From Marinobacter salinexigens (GTDB lineage Bacteria; Pseudomonadota; Gammaproteobacteria; Pseudomonadales; Oleiphilaceae): a stretch of DNA of 64,000 bases. The stretch spans positions 372,001 through 436,000 of the forward strand of contig NZ_VTUU01000003.1 in the NCBI RefSeq assembly GCF_008370345.1, given 5' to 3'. Under the pieces are notes generated by a model. That model was not told the origin of the DNA. It saw only the letters and a list, made by a program, of their open reading frames with translations, and did not search any database. This document shows positions 40,616 to 48,945 of this stretch, piece after piece. Numbering within the stretch: the stretch's first letter is position 1; each line of letters starts with the position of its first letter. A program made the translations under genes and the position numbers.

Positions 40616-42634
40616 ATGGGATCGAACGTTGTTGGCCGGGTGGCCATTGTGGTGGTGGCCGGAGCCATGGGCGTACCCCAGATTGTACTGGCGGACGAGG
40701 CTGTGGAAAGCGGTGCGGAAACCCTGCCAATGATTCGGGTGACGGAAGGTCGAATGGCTGCTCCGGCGTCTGAAGTGCTGGCATCCGAGCCGGTTGAACG
40801 GCTGGCATCGGATCCGTCGGTGTCGCTCTCAAGAATGGGCGGGCGGGGACTGGATCCGATCATCCGTGGCCAGGGGCAGGAGCGTGTTGATGTATTGCTA
40901 GATGGCATCCGGGTTGAAGGCGCCTGCCCGAACAGGATGGACCCGCCGACCAGCCGCCTGAGCGCTGCGCTGGCTCCGGTGCTGCAAGTGCGGACCAATA
41001 ATCAGACTCTGCGTTGGGGGCCGATCAGCGGTGGCCAGTTGGTGGCGACGACGCCGGTTCCGGATCTGGGCGATGATGGGCTGGCAGGGCATGTCACGAT
41101 TGGTGGTTCGGATAATGGCAGCGGCAAGCTGGTGAATGGCGGTGTTGCCGTTGGTGGCGACAGTGGTTGGGTGCGTCTGGCTGGTGGGTATGAGGAAGCT
41201 GACGATTACGAAGACGGCGACGGTAATGTCGTCCGAAGCGCCTTTAAAAATTCCGAGGGCCGTATTGATGCTGCCTGGTTGGCGGATAACGGCTTTTACA
41301 TCAAGGGCCTGTTCAGCCGACAGGAAGAGCGGGATGTGAAATACGCCGGCTCGGGGATGGATGCACCGAAGACTGACACCGACATAGCCCGGATTGAACT
41401 GGGGGCACCCGTTGCCCGCGGCGAATGGAATCTGTTGGCCTGGCAGGCTGATGTGGATCACATCATGGACAACTTCAGTCTGCGTGATTCTGCCATGAAC
41501 ATGCTGACCGATTCAGAAACCCTGACCCGGGGCATGAGGCTGACGCTGGATCAGAGTCCGGATGCCCGTACCGACTGGGCGGTTGGTATCGATGTGGAAA
41601 CTAATAACTGGGAAGCCGAACGCTTTGGTGGCGCAACACTGGACACCCTGACATCCGTACTCTGGCCCGATGTTGATCGTAACCGGGTCGGACTCTTTGC
41701 CGAGCGCTTTTACCGTGTGACACCGACGCTCCAACTTGGTGGTGGTGTCCGGTACGACCGGGTTGAAATGGAAGCCGGAACATCCGACAAGCCGTTCGGC
41801 AACGCCATGATGCCGATGTCTGCGGCGAGCATTTATGAAACGGTATACGGCACGACGAACACGGATGCGGAAGACAATAACGTGAGTGGTTTCATTACCA
41901 GTGACTGGCGTTTTTCCAGACGTCAGTCGCTGGAAGTGACCGCAAGCCACAGCGTCCGTAGCCCGGGCGTCACCGAGCGTTATATCGCCAGCTGGAGCAT
42001 GGATCCTGCCATGCGCTGGGTCGGTAACCCGGCTCTGGATACGGAAAAACACAACAAGCTTGAAGTGGCCCTGTCCGGCCGGACGAACGGCTGGCACTGG
42101 CGCCCGGCGCTGTGGATAGATCAGGTGGATGATTTTGTCCTGCGTACCCGGAACCTGAGCCAGACCAGTGTCTATCGCAATATCGATGCACGATTGCTGG
42201 GAGCGGAAGGTCTGTTGGGCTGGAGCGACGGTACCTGGAGCAGTACCAGTTCCCTGGCGGTGGTGCATGGTGAGAATCGCGATGACAACCAGGCTCTGCC
42301 ACAGATTCCACCGGTGCAGTTTGTTCAGACCGTAGGTTGGCAGCGTTTGGGGCATCAGATCGAGCTGGAATGGCAGTTGGCCCGTCGACAGGATCATGTG
42401 GATCTGGCGTCCGGGCTGGATGCCGGCAGGTCGCCGGGATATGGCGTACTTAATCTATCCGGCACGCATCCGCTTGTGGATGCTCTGAGCTTCAGTTGGG
42501 CGGTGGACAACCTGTTTGACAATACCTGGGCCTATCACGTCAGCCGGGCCAACACTGATCCGTTCAACCCCGAGGCAGTGCGGGTGAACGAACCGGGACG
42601 AACTCTCAGGGCCGCGTTGACGGCCAGATGGTGA
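40616..42634 (+). CDS. oprC: TonB-dependent copper receptor, OprC/NosA type
   Basis: A 672-residue outer-membrane receptor with a signal peptide (to about residue 26), a plug domain and a beta-barrel ending ALTARW. The plug has VDVLLDGIRVEGACPNRMDPPTS, matching the OprC/NosA copper receptors: Cys104 and Met108 form a CxxxM motif, and His282-Ile-Met284 (in DHIMDNFSLRD) forms the HxM partner, the two halves of the OprC copper site. NosA is linked to copper supply for nitrous-oxide reductase and OprC to copper uptake; either could apply. It is divergent from the RegB-like kinase gene, and tandem repeats plus a strong terminator follow it. Confidence 0.9.
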   Translation: MGSNVVGRVAIVVVAGAMGVPQIVLADEAVESGAETLPMIRVTEGRMAAPASEVLASEPVERLASDPSVSLSRMGGRGLDPIIRGQGQERVDVLLDGIRVEGACPNRMDPPTSRLSAALAPVLQVRTNNQTLRWGPISGGQLVATTPVPDLGDDGLAGHVTIGGSDNGSGKLVNGGVAVGGDSGWVRLAGGYEEADDYEDGDGNVVRSAFKNSEGRIDAAWLADNGFYIKGLFSRQEERDVKYAGSGMDAPKTDTDIARIELGAPVARGEWNLLAWQADVDHIMDNFSLRDSAMNMLTDSETLTRGMRLTLDQSPDARTDWAVGIDVETNNWEAERFGGATLDTLTSVLWPDVDRNRVGLFAERFYRVTPTLQLGGGVRYDRVEMEAGTSDKPFGNAMMPMSAASIYETVYGTTNTDAEDNNVSGFITSDWRFSRRQSLEVTASHSVRSPGVTERYIASWSMDPAMRWVGNPALDTEKHNKLEVALSGRTNGWHWRPALWIDQVDDFVLRTRNLSQTSVYRNIDARLLGAEGLLGWSDGTWSSTSSLAVVHGENRDDNQALPQIPPVQFVQTVGWQRLGHQIELEWQLARRQDHVDLASGLDAGRSPGYGVLNLSGTHPLVDALSFSWAVDNLFDNTWAYHVSRANTDPFNPEAVRVNEPGRTLRAALTARW

Positions 42635-42639
42635 CGTAA

Positions 42640-42687
42640 GCCTGAGGAAAGGCCTGAGGAAAAGCCTGAGAAAGGGCCTGAAAGACA
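42640..42687 (+). repeat. Four tandem 12-bp repeats
   Basis: Four consecutive 12-base units beginning GCCTGA follow the copper receptor stop by five bases: GCCTGAGGAAAG, GCCTGAGGAAAA, GCCTGAGAAAGG and GCCTGAAAGACA. The first two differ at one position and later copies diverge. They lie in the 3' untranslated region, before the terminator. No function is evident. Confidence 0.85.
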
Positions 42688-42731
42688 GTTATGGCGGTTG
42701 CCCGCTTCTCATAGCCGGCGGGTAACATTCT

Positions 42732-42770
42732 GCCTCGTGTGAAACTAATCTTCATACGAGGCTTTTTTTT
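42732..42770 (+). terminator. Rho-independent terminator after the copper receptor gene
   Basis: A 12-bp stem (GCCTCGTGTGAA pairing with TTCATACGAGGC, one G-U pair), a 7-base loop and eight consecutive T residues. It ends rightward transcription about 100 bases after the receptor stop and isolates the RND operon downstream. Confidence 0.93.
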
Positions 42771-42848
42771 ATGAGATTATTGATAACCATTAATTATTAA
42801 CTAATTCCATATAATTTGGTTGATTCTGACGTGTTTGGGAGGTGTTCC

Positions 42849-43919
42849 GTGACTCGGATAGCTGCAGCCCTGGCCTGGGCGACATTGGTCTCGCTGGTGC
42901 CCGTCGGAGGCTCCTTGGCGCAAACGCTGACGAATGACCTTCCCTATACGCTGGTGGAACGCAATCTTCTGCAGGAGACGGTGCATCTGGATGGCGTCAT
43001 CGAAGCTGTTCAGCAAAGCACGGTATCGGCCCAGACCAGTGGCACGGTCCAGAAACTGCCGTTCGATGTGGATGACTCGGTGTCTGCCGGGGACCTGATC
43101 CTGCAACTCGAAGACAGCAAACAGCAGGCGCAGGTGAACCAGGCGCAGGCGGGAGTCCAGGAAGCTAATGCTGCGCTGATCGATGCGGAACAACAATTTG
43201 CCCGCATCGAATCCGTCTATGAGCGCAATCTGGTATCGCGGCAGGCCTATGATCAGGCGAAAAATGCGCTGGCGGCGGCAAAGGCGCGGGCAGCGCGGGC
43301 AGAGGCAGCCCTGTCTGAAGCCCGGGAGCAGCTGGGTTATACCCGGATTGTCGCGCCCTACGGCGGCATTCTCACACAACGCCATGTAGAAATGGGTGAA
43401 GCAGTGAACCCCGGTCAGCCGCTGTTGAGCGGGATCTCCCTGGAGCAGCTTCGGGTCGTGGTGGACCTGCCCCAGAAATACGCCGACCTTGCCCGCAGTG
43501 AGCGTCAGGCCACGGTGTCGTTGACCGATGGCCGGGTTCTGGAAACCGGAGCCATGACCTTCTACCCCTATGCTGACCCCGACACACACACCTTCCGTTT
43601 GAGAATGCAGCTCAACGAACCCAATGGATCGCTGTTTCCGGGCATGCTGGTCAAGGTCGGGGTGCCGGTGACCAGCCGGGAAACCCTCTGGGTACCGGCC
43701 AGCAGCCTGGTTTATCGCAGTGAACTCCGGGCGGTTTTTGTGCTGGATGACCAGGGCCGGCCCAGGCTGCGGCAGGTGCGTACCGGGGTATCAGAAAACG
43801 GTCGGGTTGAGATTCTTGCCGGTGTCAGTGAGGGTGAGCGGGTGGTGAGTGATCCCTCTGCTCTGGTGGGTAGTGACCGGCTCGGTATGCAGTCCGGCGG
43901 TCGGGGGGCAGTGGAATGA
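42849..43919 (+). CDS. RND efflux periplasmic adaptor subunit
   Basis: A 356-residue membrane-fusion protein that links an inner-membrane RND pump to an outer-membrane channel. After a signal peptide it has a lipoyl-type half-motif (VSAQTSGTVQKLPFDVDDSVSAGDLILQLED), an alpha-hairpin rich in Ala, Gln and Glu (about residues 95-155) and the second lipoyl half (YTRIVAPYGGILTQRHVEMGEAVNPGQPL), then a beta-barrel domain. GTG at 42849 is the start: GGGAGGTG lies five bases upstream and the signal peptide begins there. The stop overlaps the pump gene. The 75-base upstream stretch is AT-rich; no regulator gene is nearby. Confidence 0.92.
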   Translation: MTRIAAALAWATLVSLVPVGGSLAQTLTNDLPYTLVERNLLQETVHLDGVIEAVQQSTVSAQTSGTVQKLPFDVDDSVSAGDLILQLEDSKQQAQVNQAQAGVQEANAALIDAEQQFARIESVYERNLVSRQAYDQAKNALAAAKARAARAEAALSEAREQLGYTRIVAPYGGILTQRHVEMGEAVNPGQPLLSGISLEQLRVVVDLPQKYADLARSERQATVSLTDGRVLETGAMTFYPYADPDTHTFRLRMQLNEPNGSLFPGMLVKVGVPVTSRETLWVPASSLVYRSELRAVFVLDDQGRPRLRQVRTGVSENGRVEILAGVSEGERVVSDPSALVGSDRLGMQSGGRGAVE

Positions 43920-46900
43920 GCGACGAACTGCCTCGTGTCGGACCTTCCGGCGCGATCGCCCGGGTCTTTCAGGATAATCGTCTGACCCCACTGCTGGCGG
44001 TATTGGCGATCCTGCTAGGCATTCTTGCCGTCGTTGTTACCCCCAAGGAAGAAGAACCCCAGATTGATGTCACCATGGCCGACATCATGGTGGCGTTCCC
44101 CGGAGCCAGTACCCGGGAAGTGGAAAGCGTGATTGCCACGCCTGCGGAACAGGTGATGAGCGAGATCAAGGGGGTGGAGCACGTCTATTCCGTATCCCGG
44201 CAGGGGCAGGCAGTGATCACCGTACAATTTGAAGTGGGTGTACCCCGGCAGGAAGCCCTGGTCCGTCTGTATAACCAGGTCTATTCAAATCAGGACTGGC
44301 TGCCTCCTGAGTTGGGTGCACTGCAGCCTGTCATTAAACCCAGGGGCATCGATGATGTGCCGGTGATGACTCTGACCCTCTTTGACCCGAGCAGCCGACA
44401 CTCCGGTGAGGAGCTCACTCGACTGGCTCATATGCTGGAAGTTGCGCTCAAACGGGTGGAGGGTACGCGGGATGTGTATACCGTCGGCGGCATACCGGAT
44501 CGCGTCGATATACGGTTTGATCCGGCGTTGCTGGCCGGTTTTCAGCTGACACTCAGTGATGTCACGGGTGCCCTGCAGGCGGCCAACAGCAGCACCGAGG
44601 AAACCCGGATTACCCGCAATAACCTCTCAATCCCGGTGCAGGCCGGCACCTTACTGGAAAACCTTGAAGACGTTCGCCGGTTGGTGGTGGGGATGAGTCA
44701 GGGAGCCGCGGTCCATCTGGAGGATGTCGCTGACATTCGGCGTGGCGGTACCGTAGCAGACCAGAGTGTGATGACCGGATTCGGCCCTTCCCATCCTGCG
44801 TCCTCAGCAGCGGTTGCGGGCGAAGTCTACCCTGCAGTGACACTGGCCATTGCCAAGAAGCCCGGGGAGAACGCCGTTGATATAACCACGGCTATCCAGG
44901 CTCGGCTGCATCAGTTGCGTAATCGGGCATTGCCGGATGATGTTGAAGTACTGACCACCAGGAACTACGGCGAAACCGCTTCCCACAAGGCGCAGAAACT
45001 GATCAGCGACCTGGTGTCCGCGACTGTATGCGTCGTCCTGCTGGTGCTGGCGGCCATGGGATGGAGACAGGCGCTGATTGTTGGCATTGCGGTATTGATC
45101 ACGCTGTTGCTGACGCTGGTGTTTTCCTGGGCCTGGGGATTCACCCTCAATCGCGTGTCGCTGTTCGCGCTGATTTTTTCCATCGGCATTCTGGTGGATG
45201 ACGGCATTGTGATTACCGAAAACATCAATCGCCGTATCCAGAATTCCCGCCGCCCGGTGAAAGAGGTTATCCCGGCTGCTGTGGAGGAGGTTGGCACTCC
45301 CACCATTATGGCAAGCCTGACCATTATGTCGGCACTGATTCCCATGGCATTTGTTTCGGGACTGATGGGGCCGTACATGAGCCCGATCCCGATCAATGCC
45401 TCGGCGGGCATGGTGTTGTCGCAGATTGTGGCGTTTGTGGTCGCACCCTGGCTTGCCCTGCGTCTGTTACGACATCGCAAGGGTGAAACTTCCGGTGAAG
45501 GAAGTAATTCAGCCGATGGCGTCAGTCCTCTGTCATTGAGGATTTTCCGGGGCTTATTGTCGCCCTTTCTTGGCGACCATCGCTGGCGTCGGCGCCTGCT
45601 TGCCCTGGGTGTGGCAGGGCTCACTCTGGCCGCCGTTTCTCTGCCGGTAGTCCAGGCGGTGATCCTGAAAATGCTGCCTTTCGATAACAAATCGGAGCTG
45701 CAGGTTGTGGTGGATCTGCCCGAGTATTCGCCGATGGAGCAGACCCAGCGGGTGCTGTTGGAAATGGGGCAGTACCTCGAAACAGTCGACGAGGTGGCCA
45801 ACTGGCAGACCTACGCAGGTACGTCTTCTCCCATCAACTTCAATGGGCTGGTGCGCCAGTATTACCTGCGGGGTGATCCCTACCACGGAGACATCCAGGT
45901 GAACCTGATTGCTGCGGAAGATCGGGAGCGCCAGTCCCACGACATCGCCCAGGCTCTGAGGGCGCCACTCAAGGTGATTGCTGACCGCTACGATGCGAAA
46001 CTCAAAATTGTCGAAGTACCACCTGGCCCGCCGGTCATGTCTCCACTGGTGGCTGAGGTCTACGCGGTGGATGAAGACCGCCGGGCTGTGCTCGCCCAGG
46101 CGGTGGCCGATGGCATGGAGGCGGTGAACGGCCTGGTGGATATTGATACCACGCTGGAAGCGCCCACCCGGCAATGGGAAGTTGTGGTGGACCGGGACCG
46201 TGCGGCCAGGCTCGGAGTGGCGCAGTCCCAGGTTGTGATGGCTTTGCAGACGGCGTTGGGTGGGAGTCGTGTCAGTTTTCTGCACGATGAACACGCCAAG
46301 TACCCGGTGCCTGTCCGTTTGATTCTGACGGAAGGTGACAAGGCTCAGATTCCGGTTCTGTTGTCGATGCAGGTGCGCAGCCGCACTGGCCAGTTGGTGC
46401 CGTTGGCCAGCATCGCGGACGTGCGCGAGGCAGACTGGCAGGGTGCCATCTATCACAAGGATTTGCTGCCGGTAACCTATGTGACCGCAGATATGGCCGG
46501 AGCAATAGATTCACCACTGTATGGCATGTTCGACATGGTGGATCGTCTGGAGCATCAGGAAGGCGCGCCGGAACAGTACTTCATACGCCAGCCGGTTCTG
46601 CCGGAAAAAGGCACGCTGAAGTGGGATGGCGAGTGGCAGATTACCTATGAAACCTTCCGGGATATGGACGCCGCCTACAGCGTGGGTGTGTTCATGATCT
46701 TCGTGCTTCTGGTCGCCCAGTTCCGTTCCTACATCCTGCCCCTGGTGATCATGGCTCCGATCCCACTGACGCTGATCGGCATCCTGCCGGGCCATGCGCT
46801 GATGGGCCGTGAATTCACCGCTACCAGCATGATCGGCATGATCGCCTTGGCAGGGATCATCGTACGTAATTCCATTCTGCTGGTGGTGTTCATCCGGCAA

Positions 46901-47137
46901 CTGCTGGATGAAGGTGTGGTGCTGGATGAGGCAGTGGTGCTCGCCGGTGCAGTGCGGGTCAAACCCATTGCCCTGACCGCGATATCGGCGATGGTGGGCG
47001 CTTACTTTATTCTGAACGACCCGATTTTTAACGGGCTGGCGATTTCGCTGGTGTTCGGGCTGGCGATGTCGACCCTTCTGACCATCCTTGTGGTACCGCT
47101 GCTGTACTACACTCTGGCCCGGTGCAAGTGGGTATGA
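43916..47137 (+). CDS. RND efflux pump, inner-membrane permease
   Basis: A 1073-residue AcrB-superfamily proton antiporter. The first membrane helix is followed by PGASTREVESVIATPAEQVMSEIKGVEHVYSVSRQGQAVITVQF, typical of RND porter domains. The proton-relay acidic pair is in FSIGILVDDGIVITENINR, and the second half has PLTLIGILPGHALMGREFTATSMIGMIALAGIIVRNSILLVVFI. The duplicated six-helix layout is complete. Substrate cannot be predicted; overall it resembles less-studied envelope-stress or solvent pumps rather than heavy-metal pumps. No TolC-like channel gene is in the cluster. Confidence 0.93.
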   Translation: MSDELPRVGPSGAIARVFQDNRLTPLLAVLAILLGILAVVVTPKEEEPQIDVTMADIMVAFPGASTREVESVIATPAEQVMSEIKGVEHVYSVSRQGQAVITVQFEVGVPRQEALVRLYNQVYSNQDWLPPELGALQPVIKPRGIDDVPVMTLTLFDPSSRHSGEELTRLAHMLEVALKRVEGTRDVYTVGGIPDRVDIRFDPALLAGFQLTLSDVTGALQAANSSTEETRITRNNLSIPVQAGTLLENLEDVRRLVVGMSQGAAVHLEDVADIRRGGTVADQSVMTGFGPSHPASSAAVAGEVYPAVTLAIAKKPGENAVDITTAIQARLHQLRNRALPDDVEVLTTRNYGETASHKAQKLISDLVSATVCVVLLVLAAMGWRQALIVGIAVLITLLLTLVFSWAWGFTLNRVSLFALIFSIGILVDDGIVITENINRRIQNSRRPVKEVIPAAVEEVGTPTIMASLTIMSALIPMAFVSGLMGPYMSPIPINASAGMVLSQIVAFVVAPWLALRLLRHRKGETSGEGSNSADGVSPLSLRIFRGLLSPFLGDHRWRRRLLALGVAGLTLAAVSLPVVQAVILKMLPFDNKSELQVVVDLPEYSPMEQTQRVLLEMGQYLETVDEVANWQTYAGTSSPINFNGLVRQYYLRGDPYHGDIQVNLIAAEDRERQSHDIAQALRAPLKVIADRYDAKLKIVEVPPGPPVMSPLVAEVYAVDEDRRAVLAQAVADGMEAVNGLVDIDTTLEAPTRQWEVVVDRDRAARLGVAQSQVVMALQTALGGSRVSFLHDEHAKYPVPVRLILTEGDKAQIPVLLSMQVRSRTGQLVPLASIADVREADWQGAIYHKDLLPVTYVTADMAGAIDSPLYGMFDMVDRLEHQEGAPEQYFIRQPVLPEKGTLKWDGEWQITYETFRDMDAAYSVGVFMIFVLLVAQFRSYILPLVIMAPIPLTLIGILPGHALMGREFTATSMIGMIALAGIIVRNSILLVVFIRQLLDEGVVLDEAVVLAGAVRVKPIALTAISAMVGAYFILNDPIFNGLAISLVFGLAMSTLLTILVVPLLYYTLARCKWV

Positions 47138-47152
47138 GGGCCGCCGTTGTTA

Positions 47153-47584
47153 TTACCGCGTTGGCCAGTAGCGTTGCATTTCCACAAACAGGAATGAGGC
47201 GCTCCAGGTGATCAGCACCAGACCGGTCAGTCCCTCGATACCGGTGAGAAAGCGCAGGTCACCCAGTGGCTCGATATCGCCATAGCCCACGGTAGTAAAG
47301 GTGGCGAAGGAGAAGTAGACGCAGTCGAGGAAGCTGCCGGTGAAGTTTCCGGCCAGTTGACCCCATTCCTCCGAATGGTGCATGACGAAGTAGGCGGCGG
47401 CGAAGATCCAGACCTGGATAGTGTGGGCAACGAGGATGCCGAATACGGCGATGCTCATACGGAAATGACGGCTCTGGCGCATCCGCGCGAGCACGCTGCT
47501 GAGGCGGTTGAGCGCTTCATGGTGGATAAACACCACCACTGCCACGATCAGGATATTGATCAGCGTGATGGTGATCAGGCTCAT
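47153..47584 (-). CDS. Two-transmembrane potassium channel
   Basis: A 143-residue ion channel protein. Two to three hydrophobic segments flank a pore loop with the potassium selectivity filter in YFSFATFTTVGYGDIEPLGD (TVGYGD). No RCK or cyclic-nucleotide domain is present, so it is a minimal channel. ATG at 47584 (MSLITITLINIL) starts the first membrane helix and is preferred to one 29 codons upstream. It lies on the opposite strand between the two RND operons, convergent with the first and divergent from the second. Confidence 0.88.
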   Translation of the reverse strand: MSLITITLINILIVAVVVFIHHEALNRLSSVLARMRQSRHFRMSIAVFGILVAHTIQVWIFAAAYFVMHHSEEWGQLAGNFTGSFLDCVYFSFATFTTVGYGDIEPLGDLRFLTGIEGLTGLVLITWSASFLFVEMQRYWPTR

Positions 47585-47712
47585 ATGCGCATAGAGAAAC
47601 AACGGCGGCGTTCTCCGAGTGTTGGGGGTTAATCCCTTGTTCTTTGTAGATTGTATAGTAATTTGGCGCATTGCGTGTGGTGCGCTCCAATGACTCTGGT
47701 TGGCTGATAATA

Positions 47713-48945
47713 ATGTCTAGAAAACTGCTCCCTCTCCTGATTCTTGCCATCGGTATTGCCGGCTTTGTATTGCTGAAGATGACGCGCCCGGAACCGGCTC
47801 AGGTTACGGCGACAGAGCGCAGCTGGCGCGTGCAGGTCCAGACAGTGGAACCCGGCACCCATACCCCGGTGTTGCCGCTTTATGGAGAAGTGGTTGCTCC
47901 GGATCAGGTTTCCATCGCCGCAACCCTTGCCGGGAGAATTGGCGAGCGGCCGGTGGCGGAAGGCCAGCAGGTCCATCAGGGCGATTTGCTGTTAGCGCTG
48001 GATCAGATGGACGTCAAACCGGTACTGGCGCAGGCCGAAGCCCAGGTGGCGGATTTGCAGGCGCAGATCCGGTCTGAGCAGGTACGTTACCGAAACGATC
48101 TGACGGCTCTGGAGAGTGAGACAGCGATTGAAGCCAATGCCCGTCGACAACTTGAGCGTACCCGTTCCCTGGTCGAACGAAATCTCGCCTCAAGGGAAGC
48201 GCTGGAGTCGTCAACGGATGCGCTTGCCCGGGCAGAGTTGACGGTGCGGACCCGGCAGCGTTCGGTGGATGAGCACCCGGCTCGTAAGCAAAGTCTTGAC
48301 GCCCGACTGGCCCAGGCGGAAGCGAATCTGGAATCTACCCGCCGGGACGCAGAAAGAGCCCGGGTCGTTGCGCCTTTTGATGGTGTTGTGACAGGAGTCC
48401 AGGTGGCTCCAGGGGACCAGGTATCCCGTAATCAGACCCTGCTGACGATCTATCCGGACCAGGGTCTGGAGCTTCGTGCCACCGTACCTGAAATGTTCCG
48501 GGCCGAGTTGCAGGCAGCGCTTTCCGCTGGTGAACAGCTGAGGGCCTGGAGCGAAGGTGGCAGGCATGCGTTCAGACTGGCCCGGTTTGCCGGGATGGCG
48601 GATCCGGCCGGAACCGAAGCCATTCTGACGCTGGCAGGCGAGGCTTCCGGTTTGCGACCGGGTGCCTTGTTGCCGGTAACTCTGGAGCGACCTGCCCGGG
48701 CGCAGTCCGTGGCGATTCCGTTCAGTGCTCTTTACGGGGCGGATGCGGTCTATCTGATGAACAGTGAAAACCGCATGCAGCGGGTTCAGGTTGAACGGAT
48801 TGGTGAGGCAAGGTCTGACAACGGCGAACGGCAGCTGGTCGTAGCCGGTGAGGATCTGGTGCCTGGCGCCCGCCTGATTACAACCCATCTGCCAAACGCG
48901 GTTACCGGACTGAAAGTGGATCTCGCGGGGGAGCCTGAGGAATGA
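47713..48945 (+). CDS. RND efflux periplasmic adaptor subunit, second system
   Basis: A 410-residue membrane-fusion protein with an N-terminal hydrophobic anchor (SRKLLPLLILAIGIAGFVLL), a lipoyl half (VSIAATLAGRIGERPVAEGQQVHQGDLLLALD), a long coiled-coil hairpin (about residues 100-215) and the second lipoyl half (ARVVAPFDGVVTGVQVAPGDQVSRNQTLL). ATG at 47713 is chosen because the anchor starts there. The stop overlaps the pump start by four bases (ATGA). Confidence 0.9.
   Translation: MSRKLLPLLILAIGIAGFVLLKMTRPEPAQVTATERSWRVQVQTVEPGTHTPVLPLYGEVVAPDQVSIAATLAGRIGERPVAEGQQVHQGDLLLALDQMDVKPVLAQAEAQVADLQAQIRSEQVRYRNDLTALESETAIEANARRQLERTRSLVERNLASREALESSTDALARAELTVRTRQRSVDEHPARKQSLDARLAQAEANLESTRRDAERARVVAPFDGVVTGVQVAPGDQVSRNQTLLTIYPDQGLELRATVPEMFRAELQAALSAGEQLRAWSEGGRHAFRLARFAGMADPAGTEAILTLAGEASGLRPGALLPVTLERPARAQSVAIPFSALYGADAVYLMNSENRMQRVQVERIGEARSDNGERQLVVAGEDLVPGARLITTHLPNAVTGLKVDLAGEPEE

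Noticed and set aside
40489..40998. N-terminal extension of the RegB-like kinase frame to 40998
   Set aside because: The extra 170 codons are Ser/Thr/Pro-rich, overlap the copper receptor start on the opposite strand, and are absent from RegB-type kinases.
41513..42397. Leftward open frame within the copper receptor gene
   Set aside because: Antisense to a well-supported receptor; composition and lack of domain mark it as a shadow.
42771..42836. Fur-like site in the AT-rich leader of the first RND operon
   Set aside because: TGATAACCATTA resembles part of a Fur box, but the remaining positions do not match and the operon content is not iron-related.
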